A stretch of 50,689 bases of DNA from Gallionella sp. (GCA_022340615.1 JAJDNO010000043.1:1-50689), one strand, 5' to 3'. Positions 17,748 through 27,641 are shown, numbered from the stretch's first letter. The notes: generated by a model from the sequence alone, not told the origin. A program made the numbers and translations.

Positions 17748-19601
17748 ATGTCATCTTCTTCCAAAATGAGCATTGAGCAACAACTCCCGCACAGTATTGC
17801 GTACCGACTGAGGCTCCTGGACGTTCTGGACCGGGTCACGCAAGTCAGCCTTGCCAGCGAGAGCATGGATGAGGTGATGCGCGGTTTGCTGGATCTGGTA
17901 ATCGAGGTTTTCAATGCAGACCGGGCATGGTTCGTGTTTCCGTGCGATCCGGGTGCGTCGTCCTGGAAGGTTCCGCTGGAACGCACGCGGCCGCAATGGC
18001 CGGGGCTGTTCACGCAGGGAGTCGAAATGCCGATGGACAGCGCCATGTCTGCAATATTCGGCGAGTTGCTCAGGGTGGAGGGGACAGTACAGTTTGGCCC
18101 CAATACCGATTTCCCCGTCCCGGCACTGGTTGCAGAGCAATTCTCGGTCAAATCACAATTGATGGTAGCGCTGCGGCCGAAGATCGGCAAACCCTGGGTA
18201 TTCGGTCTGCACCACTGCGAACGGGAGGTTGTCCACGATAATGACGATCTGCAGCTGTTTACCTCGCTGGCGCATCGCATTTCGGACACGCTGGGAGTTT
18301 TCATTTCGACCCGGCAATTGCGCGAGAGTGAAGAGCGCTGGAAATTTGCTCTGGAAGGCGCGGGAGAAGGCGTATGGGACTGGAATCCACAAACTGATGT
18401 CGCTTCGTTCTCCAAGCGCTGGAAAGAAATCATTGGCTATACCGAGGATGAGTTTCCGGACAGGGGAGCTGCATGGGTAGAACATCTGCATCCGGATGAC
18501 AGGGATCGCGTGCTGTCCACTGTCCGGGACTATTTTGCGGGCAACCAGCCCTATTATGTCGTCGAGTTCCGCATGCGCTGCAAGGATGGTTCCTGGAAAT
18601 GGATATTGGCCAGGGGGAAGCTGGTCAGTCGCGATGCGGATGGGAATCCATTGCGGATAATCGGCACGCATACCGATATCAGCGAGCGCAAACAGGCCGA
18701 AAACCAGCTCCACATCGCCGCGATCGCTTTCGAAGCGCAGGAAGGCATCATGATCACCGACGCCAATAACGTGATTCTTCGGGTGAACCGTTCTTTCACC
18801 AATGTAACCGGCTATTCGGCCGAAGAAGTCATCGGGCACAACCCGAGGATACTCGCGTCCGGTCGTCATGATGCCTGCTTTTTTGAGGCGATGTGGCGGG
18901 ACATCCAGTCCAATGGCTACTGGGACGGTGAGATCTGGAACCGGCGCAAGAACGGCGAAGTCTATCCGGAACGGCTTACCATCACCGCGGTGAAGGATCA
19001 GAAAGGTGTCGTCACGAATTACGTTGCCACGATCGTCGACTTCACGATGAACAAGGCATCGGAAGAAAAAATCAAGAGGATGGCATTTTACGACCATCTC
19101 ACGCTGCTGCCCAATCGTCAGCTGTTGATGGACCGACTCAAGCATGCATTGTCTTCCAGCGCGCGCAGCGGCAGGGAAGGCGCGCTGCTGTTCATCGACC
19201 TGGATAATTTCAAAACCCTCAACGACACCCTGGGCCACAGCATCGGCGACTTGCTGCTGCAACAGGTTGCGCAAAGGCTGGAGAACTGCGTGCGCGAAGG
19301 CGACACCGTATCCCGTTTCGGCGGGGATGAGTTCGTGGTCCTGCTGGAAAACCTGAGCGATGAACCCGTCGAATCGGTTGCACAGACCGAAACCGTCTGC
19401 GAGAAAATTCTCGCGGCACTCAATAAACCCTACCTGCTTGCCGACCACGAATACCACAGCACTTCCAGCGTGGGGGCAACCCAGTTCAGCGGCCATCAAC
19501 AGACTCCAGAGATCATCCTGAAACAAGCCGACCGTGCGATGTATCAGGCCAAGAATGCAGGCCGCAATACAATGCGCTTTTTTGGTCGATCCCAGGGGTG
19601 A
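17748..19601 (+). CDS. GAF-PAS-PAS-GGDEF diguanylate cyclase
   Basis: About 617 residues from ATG 17748. Domain order: a GAF-like sensor (about 30-200), a PAS fold with PAC (about 205-335, HPDDRDRVLS and the DISERKQAE linker), a second PAS (about 340-455, GYSAEEVIGHNPRILASGRH) and GGDEF (about 460-615). The active loop GGDEF is intact near residue 525 and an RxxD inhibitory site (REGD) sits five residues before it, so active c-di-GMP synthesis with product feedback is expected. No EAL domain and no membrane segment. The start is uncertain: TTG 17688, ATG 17730 and ATG 17766 are in the same frame and none has a convincing ribosome site. It ends 147 bases before the ATP-grasp/alpha-E fusion gene; whether they are linked in function is unknown. 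Confidence 0.9.
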   Translation: MSSSSKMSIEQQLPHSIAYRLRLLDVLDRVTQVSLASESMDEVMRGLLDLVIEVFNADRAWFVFPCDPGASSWKVPLERTRPQWPGLFTQGVEMPMDSAMSAIFGELLRVEGTVQFGPNTDFPVPALVAEQFSVKSQLMVALRPKIGKPWVFGLHHCEREVVHDNDDLQLFTSLAHRISDTLGVFISTRQLRESEERWKFALEGAGEGVWDWNPQTDVASFSKRWKEIIGYTEDEFPDRGAAWVEHLHPDDRDRVLSTVRDYFAGNQPYYVVEFRMRCKDGSWKWILARGKLVSRDADGNPLRIIGTHTDISERKQAENQLHIAAIAFEAQEGIMITDANNVILRVNRSFTNVTGYSAEEVIGHNPRILASGRHDACFFEAMWRDIQSNGYWDGEIWNRRKNGEVYPERLTITAVKDQKGVVTNYVATIVDFTMNKASEEKIKRMAFYDHLTLLPNRQLLMDRLKHALSSSARSGREGALLFIDLDNFKTLNDTLGHSIGDLLLQQVAQRLENCVREGDTVSRFGGDEFVVLLENLSDEPVESVAQTETVCEKILAALNKPYLLADHEYHSTSSVGATQFSGHQQTPEIILKQADRAMYQAKNAGRNTMRFFGRSQG

Positions 19602-19614
19602 CGATCCGGTTCCT

Positions 19615-19632
19615 GCAGGCAGCTCTGCCTGC
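19615..19632. other. 18-base hairpin after the diguanylate cyclase gene
   Basis: GCAGGCAG-CT-CTGCCTGC is a perfect inverted repeat 14 bases after the stop codon at 19601. No T-run follows, so it is not a classical Rho-independent terminator; it could block 3' exonucleases or act as a weak terminator. Confidence 0.6.
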
Positions 19633-19748
19633 GGATTCATCAAACAGGGCCAGGTAATCCGAAATTCCTTATTTCAGCCTGTCTTCACCGCCCGTTTAAT
19701 TGTCCGGAACTTGCACAATTTTGCTGAACTGAGGTTAAACTTCGCCAC

Positions 19749-22289
19749 ATGAACACTCAAGTAACGCCTGCCACAGCACCCCTTGCCTACTCGCTGGGAG
19801 AGGATGACTATGATGAAATGATAGATAGCCAGGGGCAGGTACGACCTCATTGGTCTGCGCTGATGCAGGAGGTGGAACAGCTGGGCAGTGCAGAGATGGA
19901 AGTACGGCGCAAGGAAGCCCTCAAGCTGCTGCACGAGAATGGCGTCACTTACAATGTCTACGGGGATGCAGGCGGGTCCAGCCGACCCTGGCAACTGGAC
20001 CCGGTACCGCTGATGATCTCCGGCGAAGAATGGCGCAATATCGAGGCAGGCCTGCTGCAGCGCGCAGAGTTGCTGAACATGATACTGGCTGACCTTTATG
20101 GCCCCCGCGAACTCACCAAAAAGAATCTGCTGCCGGACGAACTGATATACAACCACGGCGGATTCCTGCGCGCCTGCGATCAAATCAAGTTGAACGGCCA
20201 CCACCAGCTGATGCTTTATGCGGCAGATCTCGCGCGTGGACCGGACCGGAAGATGTGGGTGATCAGCGACCGCACCCAGGCCCCCTCAGGCGCAGGCTAT
20301 GCGCTTGAAAACCGCATCGTGGTGTCGCGCGTCTTGCCGAACATGTTCCGCAAAACCCATACGCACCGCCTGGCGAATTTCTTCAAATCCATGCATGACG
20401 GACTGACCGGGATTGCGCCGCCCCATGCCGAATCGCCTCGCATTGTATTGCTCACGCCGGGCCCGTTCAACGAAACCTACTTCGAGCATGCATACCTGGC
20501 CTCTTTCCTTGGCTATCCGCTGGTACAGGGCGACGATCTCACGGTGAGAGACGGACATGTCTGGCTGAAGTCGCTGACCGGTTTGAAGCGTGTGGACGTG
20601 ATCATCCGGCGCGTGGACGATACTTACTGCGACCCGCTGGAACTTCTTGACGAGTCCAGGCTGGGTGTGGCCGGTTTGCTGGAAGTTGCCCGGCGCGGCA
20701 ACGTCGCAATCGCGAATCCCCTGGGGAGCAGTATCCTGGAAAACCCCGGCATCCAGCCTTTTCTGCCCGGGATTGCGCAGCACTTCCTGGGTGAGACCCT
20801 CAAACTGCAATCTGCAGCCACCTGGTGGTGCGGCCAGCCACTGGAGATGGATTATGTGCTGGCCAATCTGGAAAAACTCGTCATCAAGCCGATATATCGC
20901 TCCCGCGGAAATATTCCGGTGCTGGGCCACTTGCTCAGCCAGGCGCAACTTGCCGATTTGCGCGACCATATCCGTGCCAATCCTGCATTCTATGTCGGAC
21001 AGGAATATCTCAGTTTTTCGACTGCCCCCTGTGTCACCGCGCAGGGCTTCGAGCCGCGCAAGGTCATGCTGCGCTGTTTTGCCACTGCCGGCCGGAATGG
21101 CTATGAGATCATGCCGGGCGGACTGAGCAGCAGCGCGCCGGAAAAAGGCGATATGCTGATCTCGGGGCAGGAAGGCAGCATCAGCAAAGACACCTGGGTG
21201 ATCGCCCTCGAGCCGCAGATGAAGTATGAAAGCGCCAGAAACATCGGCGCATCCGAGACAATTATCGGAAATGACCATGCGCTGCCCAGCAGGGCTGCAG
21301 ATAACATCTACTGGGTCGGACGCTACGCCGAACGCGCGGAAAGCAGCATTCGCCTGCTGCGCACAACGGTCAAGAAACTGTATATCAATCCCAATAACGA
21401 CGATCCCGATTACGAAGAAAGTCTGCAATGTTTGTTCCGCGGGTTGACCAACCTGACCGGCACCTGGCCGGGCTTTCAGGGTGAGGATGATGCTGCATTG
21501 CTTAAATCGCCGGAATCCGAGCTCATTTCCGTTGCGCTCGATGAACAGCGCAGCGGAAGCATTGCCAGTTTGCTGCGCAATGCGGTGCGGACCGGATATT
21601 CGGTGCGGGACCTCTGGTCCACCGATATCTGGCGGGTTATGGAAGATATGGACGAACATCTCGCCCAGCCCCGGCAACTCGGTGAAAACGCGCTGTGGAA
21701 GCTGCAGGAAATCCTGGACAACCAGATTTCCACGCTGAGTGCGTTCAGCGGCTTGTCCATGGAAAATATGGCGCGCAGCAACGGCTGGCTGTTTCTCGAC
21801 ATCGGCCGACGCCTGGAGCGCGCGATGCTGATAATTTCCATGCTGCGCAACATTCTGTCCACGCAACATCGCGACGGCGTGGAAGCACAACTGATCGAGT
21901 CCCTGCTGGATACAAGCGACAACACCATCTGCTACCGCCAGCATTATCGCAGCTATTTCGAGCTGTCTGCCGCTCTCGAGCTGCTGCTGTTCGACACAAG
22001 CAACCCCCGCTCGCTTGCGTTCCAGATTGACTGCCTGAAAGGGCATGTCTCAAAATTGCCGAATGCCCGCAAGGGGATGCAGCGTTTGGGCGCAGAAGAG
22101 CGGCTGATGGTGGAAGCCAGTTCCATGCTCGATCTGGCCAACCTGAACGATCTGCTGCTGGTTTCCCAGGATGGCATCCGCGAGAATCTGGACCAACAGC
22201 TGAGCCGTCTTTACTATCTGCTGAATACGTTGTCTGATGCGATCACTGCCGAATATTTCCGCCACGACAGCAGTCCGCAACCACTTTGA
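19749..22289 (+). CDS. Fused circularly permuted ATP-grasp / alpha-E protein
   Basis: 846 residues. The N-terminal 500 or so form a circularly permuted type 2 ATP-grasp domain (old DUF404/DUF407): NGVTYNVYGD near 58, LLTPGPFNETYFEHAYLA near 235, VDVIIRRVDDTYCDPLELL near 280 and VIKPIYRSRG near 378. The C-terminal 330 form the all-helical alpha-E domain (DUF403), starting at LPSRAADNIYWVGRYAERAE. Proteins of this kind are predicted peptide or amide ligases (ATP-grasp) with an alpha-E partner of unknown chemistry; no substrate is established to my knowledge. The same two domains occur as separate genes at 28989-31359 here. The transglutaminase gene follows after 38 bases. TTGCAC at 19711 followed by TTAAAC may be its promoter, but this is weak. 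Confidence 0.92.
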   Translation: MNTQVTPATAPLAYSLGEDDYDEMIDSQGQVRPHWSALMQEVEQLGSAEMEVRRKEALKLLHENGVTYNVYGDAGGSSRPWQLDPVPLMISGEEWRNIEAGLLQRAELLNMILADLYGPRELTKKNLLPDELIYNHGGFLRACDQIKLNGHHQLMLYAADLARGPDRKMWVISDRTQAPSGAGYALENRIVVSRVLPNMFRKTHTHRLANFFKSMHDGLTGIAPPHAESPRIVLLTPGPFNETYFEHAYLASFLGYPLVQGDDLTVRDGHVWLKSLTGLKRVDVIIRRVDDTYCDPLELLDESRLGVAGLLEVARRGNVAIANPLGSSILENPGIQPFLPGIAQHFLGETLKLQSAATWWCGQPLEMDYVLANLEKLVIKPIYRSRGNIPVLGHLLSQAQLADLRDHIRANPAFYVGQEYLSFSTAPCVTAQGFEPRKVMLRCFATAGRNGYEIMPGGLSSSAPEKGDMLISGQEGSISKDTWVIALEPQMKYESARNIGASETIIGNDHALPSRAADNIYWVGRYAERAESSIRLLRTTVKKLYINPNNDDPDYEESLQCLFRGLTNLTGTWPGFQGEDDAALLKSPESELISVALDEQRSGSIASLLRNAVRTGYSVRDLWSTDIWRVMEDMDEHLAQPRQLGENALWKLQEILDNQISTLSAFSGLSMENMARSNGWLFLDIGRRLERAMLIISMLRNILSTQHRDGVEAQLIESLLDTSDNTICYRQHYRSYFELSAALELLLFDTSNPRSLAFQIDCLKGHVSKLPNARKGMQRLGAEERLMVEASSMLDLANLNDLLLVSQDGIRENLDQQLSRLYYLLNTLSDAITAEYFRHDSSPQPL

Positions 22290-22327
22290 AGCAATTTCAG
22301 GCAATACAAATCCCAAAGGCCAATTTC

Positions 22328-23209
22328 GTGCGTTATCGTATCACCCACACCACTGATTATGAATATACCGGCCTGGTCGGACATTCCTACAACGAAGCAC
22401 GCCTGATACCGCGCGAATGCCGTCACCAGCAGCTGATTTCCGCACACCTTGAGATCACGCCCAAGGAAACCGATTTTCGCCTCAGGGAGGATTTTTTCGG
22501 CAACAAGATTGCCTATTTTGCAATTACCGAGCCGCACAGCACATTCACCGTCACTGCCATCAGTGAAGTTGAGGTGTTTGGCAATGACCGGCAACTCGAT
22601 CTTTCACGGAGCACTTCGTGGGAGGAGGTAAAAGACATCCTGAAGCGGGACAAACACACTGAAGTTCTGGATGCCCGCCAGTACACGCTGGATTCGCCCT
22701 ACATCATAACCAGTCCCGATCTGGCCGCTTATGCGCAGCCTTCCTTTGCGCCCGGCCGGCCGCTTTTTGAAGCAGTCCATGACCTGATGCAGCGCATCCA
22801 CAACGATTTCACCTTCGATCCGAAATTCACCACCCTTTCCACTCCGGTAAATACCGTGCTGGAACATCGGCGCGGCGTATGCCAGGATTTTGCTCACCTC
22901 GCTATAGGCTGTGTCCGCTCATACGGCCTGGCAGCCCGCTATGTCAGCGGCTATATCGAAACGCTGCCGCCTCCCGGCCAGGAAAAACTGGTCGGTTCGG
23001 ATGCCTCGCATGCCTGGTTTTCGGTTTATCTGCCCAATGTGGGATGGATGGATTTCGATCCGACCAATAACCAGATACCCGGTGACCAACACATTGTCGT
23101 TGCATGGGGCCGGGGATACGGTGATGTCACCCCGCTCAAGGGCGTGGTATTCGGCGGACTGGACCACGAATTGAAGGTATCGGTCGATGTGGCAAGGCTG
23201 GGTCCGTAA
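22328..23209 (+). CDS. Transglutaminase-like cysteine peptidase family protein
   Basis: 293 residues from GTG 22328, which is preceded by AAAGG at eight bases and gives the usual RYRITHTTDYEYTG beginning; a TTG at 22286 would overlap the previous stop and has less support. The N-terminal beta region (about 1-85) is the bacterial transglutaminase N domain. The core domain has the catalytic triad: C185 (HRRGVCQDFAH), H228 (SHAWFSVY) and D244 (WMDFDPTNN). Members are thought to hydrolyse or transfer amide bonds, and they routinely accompany ATP-grasp/alpha-E genes. It ends the rightward two-gene unit with the fusion gene and faces the lipoprotein gene across 49 bases. No signal peptide, so probably cytoplasmic. 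Confidence 0.9.
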   Translation: MRYRITHTTDYEYTGLVGHSYNEARLIPRECRHQQLISAHLEITPKETDFRLREDFFGNKIAYFAITEPHSTFTVTAISEVEVFGNDRQLDLSRSTSWEEVKDILKRDKHTEVLDARQYTLDSPYIITSPDLAAYAQPSFAPGRPLFEAVHDLMQRIHNDFTFDPKFTTLSTPVNTVLEHRRGVCQDFAHLAIGCVRSYGLAARYVSGYIETLPPPGQEKLVGSDASHAWFSVYLPNVGWMDFDPTNNQIPGDQHIVVAWGRGYGDVTPLKGVVFGGLDHELKVSVDVARLGP

Positions 23210-23258
23210 ATGAAGGCAGTAACGCGAATATTGACGTCAGCGTTCCCCGCATTCTTTA

Positions 23259-24143
23259 TTACCGTATTGGATGACCGCTTCCGGGCATGTCGATTTTTTT
23301 CATCGCAGCAGAAAGTCTGGACACCAGGCCATTGACTGCGAAATCGGTAGACTGATCCAGTTGATTGTTCTGCTCTGCTGAACCGACCTTTCGCGTCAGG
23401 CGGGATAACTTGACGTCAGCCAACCCCGTGTCACTGTCTTCCCAGACCGTTGTGACCGGGTTCAGACGGACAAACTGTGCCTCGATTCTGACCGGCCGGC
23501 TGACAACATCCAGAGCCCAGAACCCCGCATAGGATTCTGCCGACTCCTCTATTCCTTCCTGGACCAGATAAGCGCCTGCCGCTGCCCTTGCCGCGGCAGA
23601 ACCGGTATAGGCGATGGCGCCCGCAATTGCCAGTGTCGAAGTTATTTCAAAGGTGATATAGCCGTCCCGCCAGGATTTCGGGGTCAGGCCGTAATCGCTG
23701 ATGCCAAACCTGAATAGCGCATCCGCGCCTGTCGCAGCTCTAAGCCGATCAGCCTGTTCCTGCGTTATCGGACTATCAAAATTCATTTCGCCGATATCGC
23801 TGGTGATCGTGCTCTGTCCTGAGGATGGATTGATGATGTCCAGCATGGGCTGCTTGAGCAGCGCGTCGTTCATTGAAGCCAGAGCGTATTCCCGTGCATG
23901 TTGCTCTCCCTGGCTAATCAGTGTCTGCGATTCCGGCGAACCGGGTTTGATTTTATCCGGCGTGAATACTGCCTGCAGCCTTCCCTTGTCGATCGAAACC
24001 GGCGATTCCATCACCAGAGTTCTGATCGGCCCGTTCATGTGCGCTTGTTCGAATCGCAGCATATTTTTGTTTGCGGCACACCCTGTCATGCAAACAACGG
24101 TCAGGCATAGGGTTGTAACCTGAAGATATCGTGTTGCGGTCAA
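23259..24143 (-). CDS. Putative lipoprotein of unknown function
   Basis: 294 residues. The N-terminus has a hydrophobic signal stretch (LQVTTLCLTVVCMTGC) ending in a lipobox-like MTGC with the lipidated cysteine at residue 22, so an outer- or inner-membrane lipoprotein is likely. The mature part is soluble-looking apart from an Ala/Gly-rich stretch (about 170-200, IAGAIAYTGSAAARAAAGAY). I do not recognise the family. It lies between two ATP-grasp/alpha-E/transglutaminase modules, convergent with the small transglutaminase gene and in the same direction as, and 149 bases downstream of, the giant transglutaminase gene. Position alone suggests a link to that system; this is unproven. Confidence 0.8.
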   Translation of the reverse strand: MTATRYLQVTTLCLTVVCMTGCAANKNMLRFEQAHMNGPIRTLVMESPVSIDKGRLQAVFTPDKIKPGSPESQTLISQGEQHAREYALASMNDALLKQPMLDIINPSSGQSTITSDIGEMNFDSPITQEQADRLRAATGADALFRFGISDYGLTPKSWRDGYITFEITSTLAIAGAIAYTGSAAARAAAGAYLVQEGIEESAESYAGFWALDVVSRPVRIEAQFVRLNPVTTVWEDSDTGLADVKLSRLTRKVGSAEQNNQLDQSTDFAVNGLVSRLSAAMKKIDMPGSGHPIR

Positions 24144-24292
24144 CGTAATTTTCTTCCATTCATCAATCAGCCGATTCGATTATGAATTAACCCGGGCGAC
24201 GCTGATGTAATTATTTGCAACTGATTGTTTTCGGATCGACTGGATATCCGGGACGATACCAGGCATGGCACTGGCGCACTACGCCCCGATTG

Positions 24293-27200
24293 TTACTCTG
24301 CAAGGGGTTTCTTTCGGGCCTGCCAGCGCAGATCCAGTGTGTACGGGAAATCCAGGTTGGGTGTTTCGGGCGGCCATTCGGCAGATTTTTGTTCGGGCAT
24401 GTGTCCGTGATTCCAGAAACGGCTTACGCGGCGCGCTTCTGCCTCGTAGGCGTTGACCGGCAGCGTATCGTAACTGCGCCCGCCGGGATGGACGACATGG
24501 TAGGTGCACCCGCCGACTGCGCGGCCGCTCCACGTGTCAATGATGTCGAAAATCAACGGTGCTTGCACCCCTATCGTCGGATGAAGCGCGGAAGGCGGAT
24601 TCCAGGCGCGGTACCTGACGCCAGCGATCATTTCGCCAGGGGTTGTGGTTGTGCGCAATGGCACGCGCCGCCCGTTGCAGGTGAGCGCATAGCGCTCCCC
24701 TGTCGCGCCGCTCAGTTTTACCTGCAGGCGTTCCACGGAGGAGTCCACATAGCGTGCCATGCCGGCACTGGTAATTTCCTCGCCCAGCACATGCCACGGT
24801 TCGATGGCCTGGTGCAGTTCGAGTTGCAGGTCTCCGACCTCTAGTGTCCCCATGTGCGGGAAGCGGAATTCCAGGAACGGGGCAATCCACTCGGGTTTGA
24901 AATCGAAACCCGCGTCCTGCAGGTCTCGCGCAACGTCGTTTATGTCGGCGGCGATGAAATGCGGCAGCATGAAACGGTCGTGGAGCTGTGTGCCCCAGCG
25001 TACCAGCGGCTTTTTGTACGGCGTTTTCCAGAACCAGGCAACCAGCGAACGCAACAACAGCATCTGCATCAGGCTCATCCGGGCGTGCGGCGGCATTTCG
25101 AACGCGCGCAGTTCCAGCAGGCCCAGGCGGCCGGTTTCCGATCCGGGTGCATAGAGCTTGTCGATGCAGAATTCGCTGCGGTGGGTATTGCCCGTCATGT
25201 CGACCAGCAGGTTGCGCAACAGTCTGTCCACCAGCCAGGGGCTGGTCACATCGCCTTCAGGCATCTGCTGGAACGCGATTTCCAGTTCGTACAGGTTGTC
25301 GTTGCGCGCCTCGTCCACCCGCGGCGCCTGACTGGTTGGCCCGATGAACAGGCCGGAGAACAGATAGGAGAGCGCCGGATGGTGCTGCCAGTAGGTGATC
25401 AGGCTGCGCAGCAGATCGGGGCGGCGCAGGATCGGGCTGTCGGCAGGCGTTATACCGCCCAGCGTGACGTGGTTGCCACCGCCGGTGCCGGTGTGGCGTC
25501 CGTCCAGCATGAATTTCTCCGTGCCCAGCCGCGTCAGTCTGGCCAGCTCATACAGTGTGGTGGTGTTATGCACCAGTTCTTTCCAGCTCGCTGCGGGATG
25601 GATGTTGACCTCGATCACGCCCGGATCGGGCGTGACGGGCAAGCGGTGAAGACGCAGGTCGTGCGGCGGCTGGTAGCCTTCGATGATGACGGGCAATTTC
25701 AATTCATTTGCGGTTGCCTCGATGGACGCGATTATGTCGAGGTAATGCTCCAGCGCGTGAGTCGGCGGCAGGAACACATGCAGACGGCCGTAGCGGCTTT
25801 CCACTGTCAGCGCGGTATGCGGCGTGTATTTGGGGTTGGTCGGTGTGTCTTCGTCATCGGCGGCTTCCATTTCGGTTGGATGCGCCGTTTTTTTGCTCGG
25901 CGATTTTTTGCTGATCTGGCTGTACCTGCGGCTGACCTCGGAGTCGATGTCGCCCAGGGGTTCCACGGTTTCGAACAGGCTGCGCTCGTGTTCATGGTCG
26001 CGATCCTCGTAGGCCACCCATGGCAGGCTGTCCAGCGGCAGTCGCAGACCCATCGCCGAATCGCCCGGCACCAGGAACATTTCGCCGCGGCGGAATTCCC
26101 AGTTGCTGCTGCTCCAGGTATCGATTTTGTGGCTCCAGTGCAGCGGCAACACGTATCCGACCGGCTCGCCGAGATCTTCGCTCAGCACCTTGCGGAGCCG
26201 CTTGCGCTCGAGTTCATCTTTCAAGTCCACCTTGAGCGGGTCGAGATTGTTCGGCAGCAGGCCTTCCCGCAATAAATAATGGAGCGGGTCTTCGTAGCCC
26301 GGAAGGATATACTTCCCTTTCAGCCCAAGTCGTTTCGCCAGTTCGCGGATGAAGCGCTCGGCATGTTCGCGCCTGAACCCGTAATCCCTGCCCTCGTCCG
26401 CCTGCAGGGCGGGATTTTTCCAGACCGGCTTGCCGTCCTTGCGCCAGAATGCGGCGAGTTGCCAGCGCGGCAGCGGTTCACCCGGATACCATTTACCCTG
26501 GCCCAGATACAGCAGCCCGCCGGGAGCAAAACTGTCGCGCAGCCGTCGCATCAGTTCTCCGGCAAGTTTGCGCTTCTGTTCGCCATCGGCATCCGTGTTC
26601 CATTCCGGCGCATCCATCTCGTCGATGGAAACAAAGGTTGGCTCGCCCCCCATGGTGAGGCGTACGTCATTGTCCTTCAGCAGCTTGTCCACCTTTTCAC
26701 CGAGTGCATTGATGTCAGTCCACTGCTGGTCGGAATAAGGTTTGGTTACACGCGGGTCCTCATGGATGCGCGTCACGCTGTTGCTGAAGGAAAACGTGGT
26801 ATTGGCGTTGCCGCTGAATCCGCCCGTGACAGGCGCGGCACTCGCGTAATCGGCGGCGCAGGCGAGCGGTATGTGCCCTTCTCCGGCAAACAATCCCGAG
26901 GTCGGATCGAGGCCGATCCACCCGGCACCGGGGATATAGACTTCAGCCCATGCATGCAGGTCGGTGAAATCCTTGTCGGTGCCGGAAGGCCCGTCGAGCG
27001 ATTTGACATCGGCCACCAGTTGCACCAGGTATCCCGACACGAAGCGCGCCGCCAGCCCGAGGTGGCGCAGGATCTGCACCAGCAACCAGCCGGAGTCGCG
27101 GCAGGAGCCGAGCTTGTTCGCCAGTGTATGCTCGCAGGTCTGCACGCCTGGTTCCATGCGCACGGAATAATTGACGGCGCGATGCACACGCTGGTTGATC

Positions 27201-27640
27201 GCGACCAGAAAATCGACGATGCCCTGCGGGTTCAGGTCGGTTTGATCAAGAAATTCCTGCAGCAGCGGACCGCGTTCGACAGTTTCCAGATAAGGGGCGA
27301 GTTCCTTGAACAGTTGTTCGGGATATTTGAAAGGATATTTTTCTGCGTATTCTTCCAGGAAGAAATCAAAAGGGTTGATGACCGTCATTTCGGCAATCAA
27401 ATCGACCTCTACCGATAGCATTTCGCATTTATTTGGAAATACCACCCGCGCCAGATAGTTTCCGACCGGATCCTGCTGCCAGTTCATGAAATGTTCTTCC
27501 GGCAGGATTTTGAGCGAATAGGCTGAAATCGGCGTGCGCGAATGCACCGCCGGGCGCAGCCGGAATATATGCGGCGTCAGTTGAACCGGATGGTCATAGT
27601 GGTAGGTGGTTTTGTGACTGATTGCAACGCGTATGGTCAT
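24293..27640 (-). CDS. Giant transglutaminase / DUF2126 protein
   Basis: 1115 residues. The first 280 are a transglutaminase N domain plus core with triad C180 (LGSCRDSGW), H229 (LHAWAEVY) and D245 (IGLDPTSG). The remaining 800 or so are the DUF2126 region, with segments such as TMGGEPTFVSIDEMD near 330 and GTGGGNHVTLGG near 705 that look like a second enzymatic domain, possibly related to carboxylate-amine ligases (family-level suggestion from memory). No signal peptide. It starts one base after the stop of the HPPD-like gene (TGA-A-ATG), so the two are translationally close. Function unknown; in this context a peptide-bond-making or -breaking enzyme is plausible. Confidence 0.92.
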   Translation of the reverse strand: MTIRVAISHKTTYHYDHPVQLTPHIFRLRPAVHSRTPISAYSLKILPEEHFMNWQQDPVGNYLARVVFPNKCEMLSVEVDLIAEMTVINPFDFFLEEYAEKYPFKYPEQLFKELAPYLETVERGPLLQEFLDQTDLNPQGIVDFLVAINQRVHRAVNYSVRMEPGVQTCEHTLANKLGSCRDSGWLLVQILRHLGLAARFVSGYLVQLVADVKSLDGPSGTDKDFTDLHAWAEVYIPGAGWIGLDPTSGLFAGEGHIPLACAADYASAAPVTGGFSGNANTTFSFSNSVTRIHEDPRVTKPYSDQQWTDINALGEKVDKLLKDNDVRLTMGGEPTFVSIDEMDAPEWNTDADGEQKRKLAGELMRRLRDSFAPGGLLYLGQGKWYPGEPLPRWQLAAFWRKDGKPVWKNPALQADEGRDYGFRREHAERFIRELAKRLGLKGKYILPGYEDPLHYLLREGLLPNNLDPLKVDLKDELERKRLRKVLSEDLGEPVGYVLPLHWSHKIDTWSSSNWEFRRGEMFLVPGDSAMGLRLPLDSLPWVAYEDRDHEHERSLFETVEPLGDIDSEVSRRYSQISKKSPSKKTAHPTEMEAADDEDTPTNPKYTPHTALTVESRYGRLHVFLPPTHALEHYLDIIASIEATANELKLPVIIEGYQPPHDLRLHRLPVTPDPGVIEVNIHPAASWKELVHNTTTLYELARLTRLGTEKFMLDGRHTGTGGGNHVTLGGITPADSPILRRPDLLRSLITYWQHHPALSYLFSGLFIGPTSQAPRVDEARNDNLYELEIAFQQMPEGDVTSPWLVDRLLRNLLVDMTGNTHRSEFCIDKLYAPGSETGRLGLLELRAFEMPPHARMSLMQMLLLRSLVAWFWKTPYKKPLVRWGTQLHDRFMLPHFIAADINDVARDLQDAGFDFKPEWIAPFLEFRFPHMGTLEVGDLQLELHQAIEPWHVLGEEITSAGMARYVDSSVERLQVKLSGATGERYALTCNGRRVPLRTTTTPGEMIAGVRYRAWNPPSALHPTIGVQAPLIFDIIDTWSGRAVGGCTYHVVHPGGRSYDTLPVNAYEAEARRVSRFWNHGHMPEQKSAEWPPETPNLDFPYTLDLRWQARKKPLAE

Positions 27641-27641
27641 T

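Noticed and set aside
20286..22046. 586-codon minus-strand frame opposite the fused ATP-grasp/alpha-E gene
   Set aside because: Same reason: the plus-strand protein has clear family motifs along its whole length.
24854..26275. Long open frame on the plus strand opposite the giant transglutaminase gene
   Set aside because: It reads antisense to a protein with clear catalytic motifs and has no recognisable domain; long antisense frames are expected in GC-rich coding DNA.
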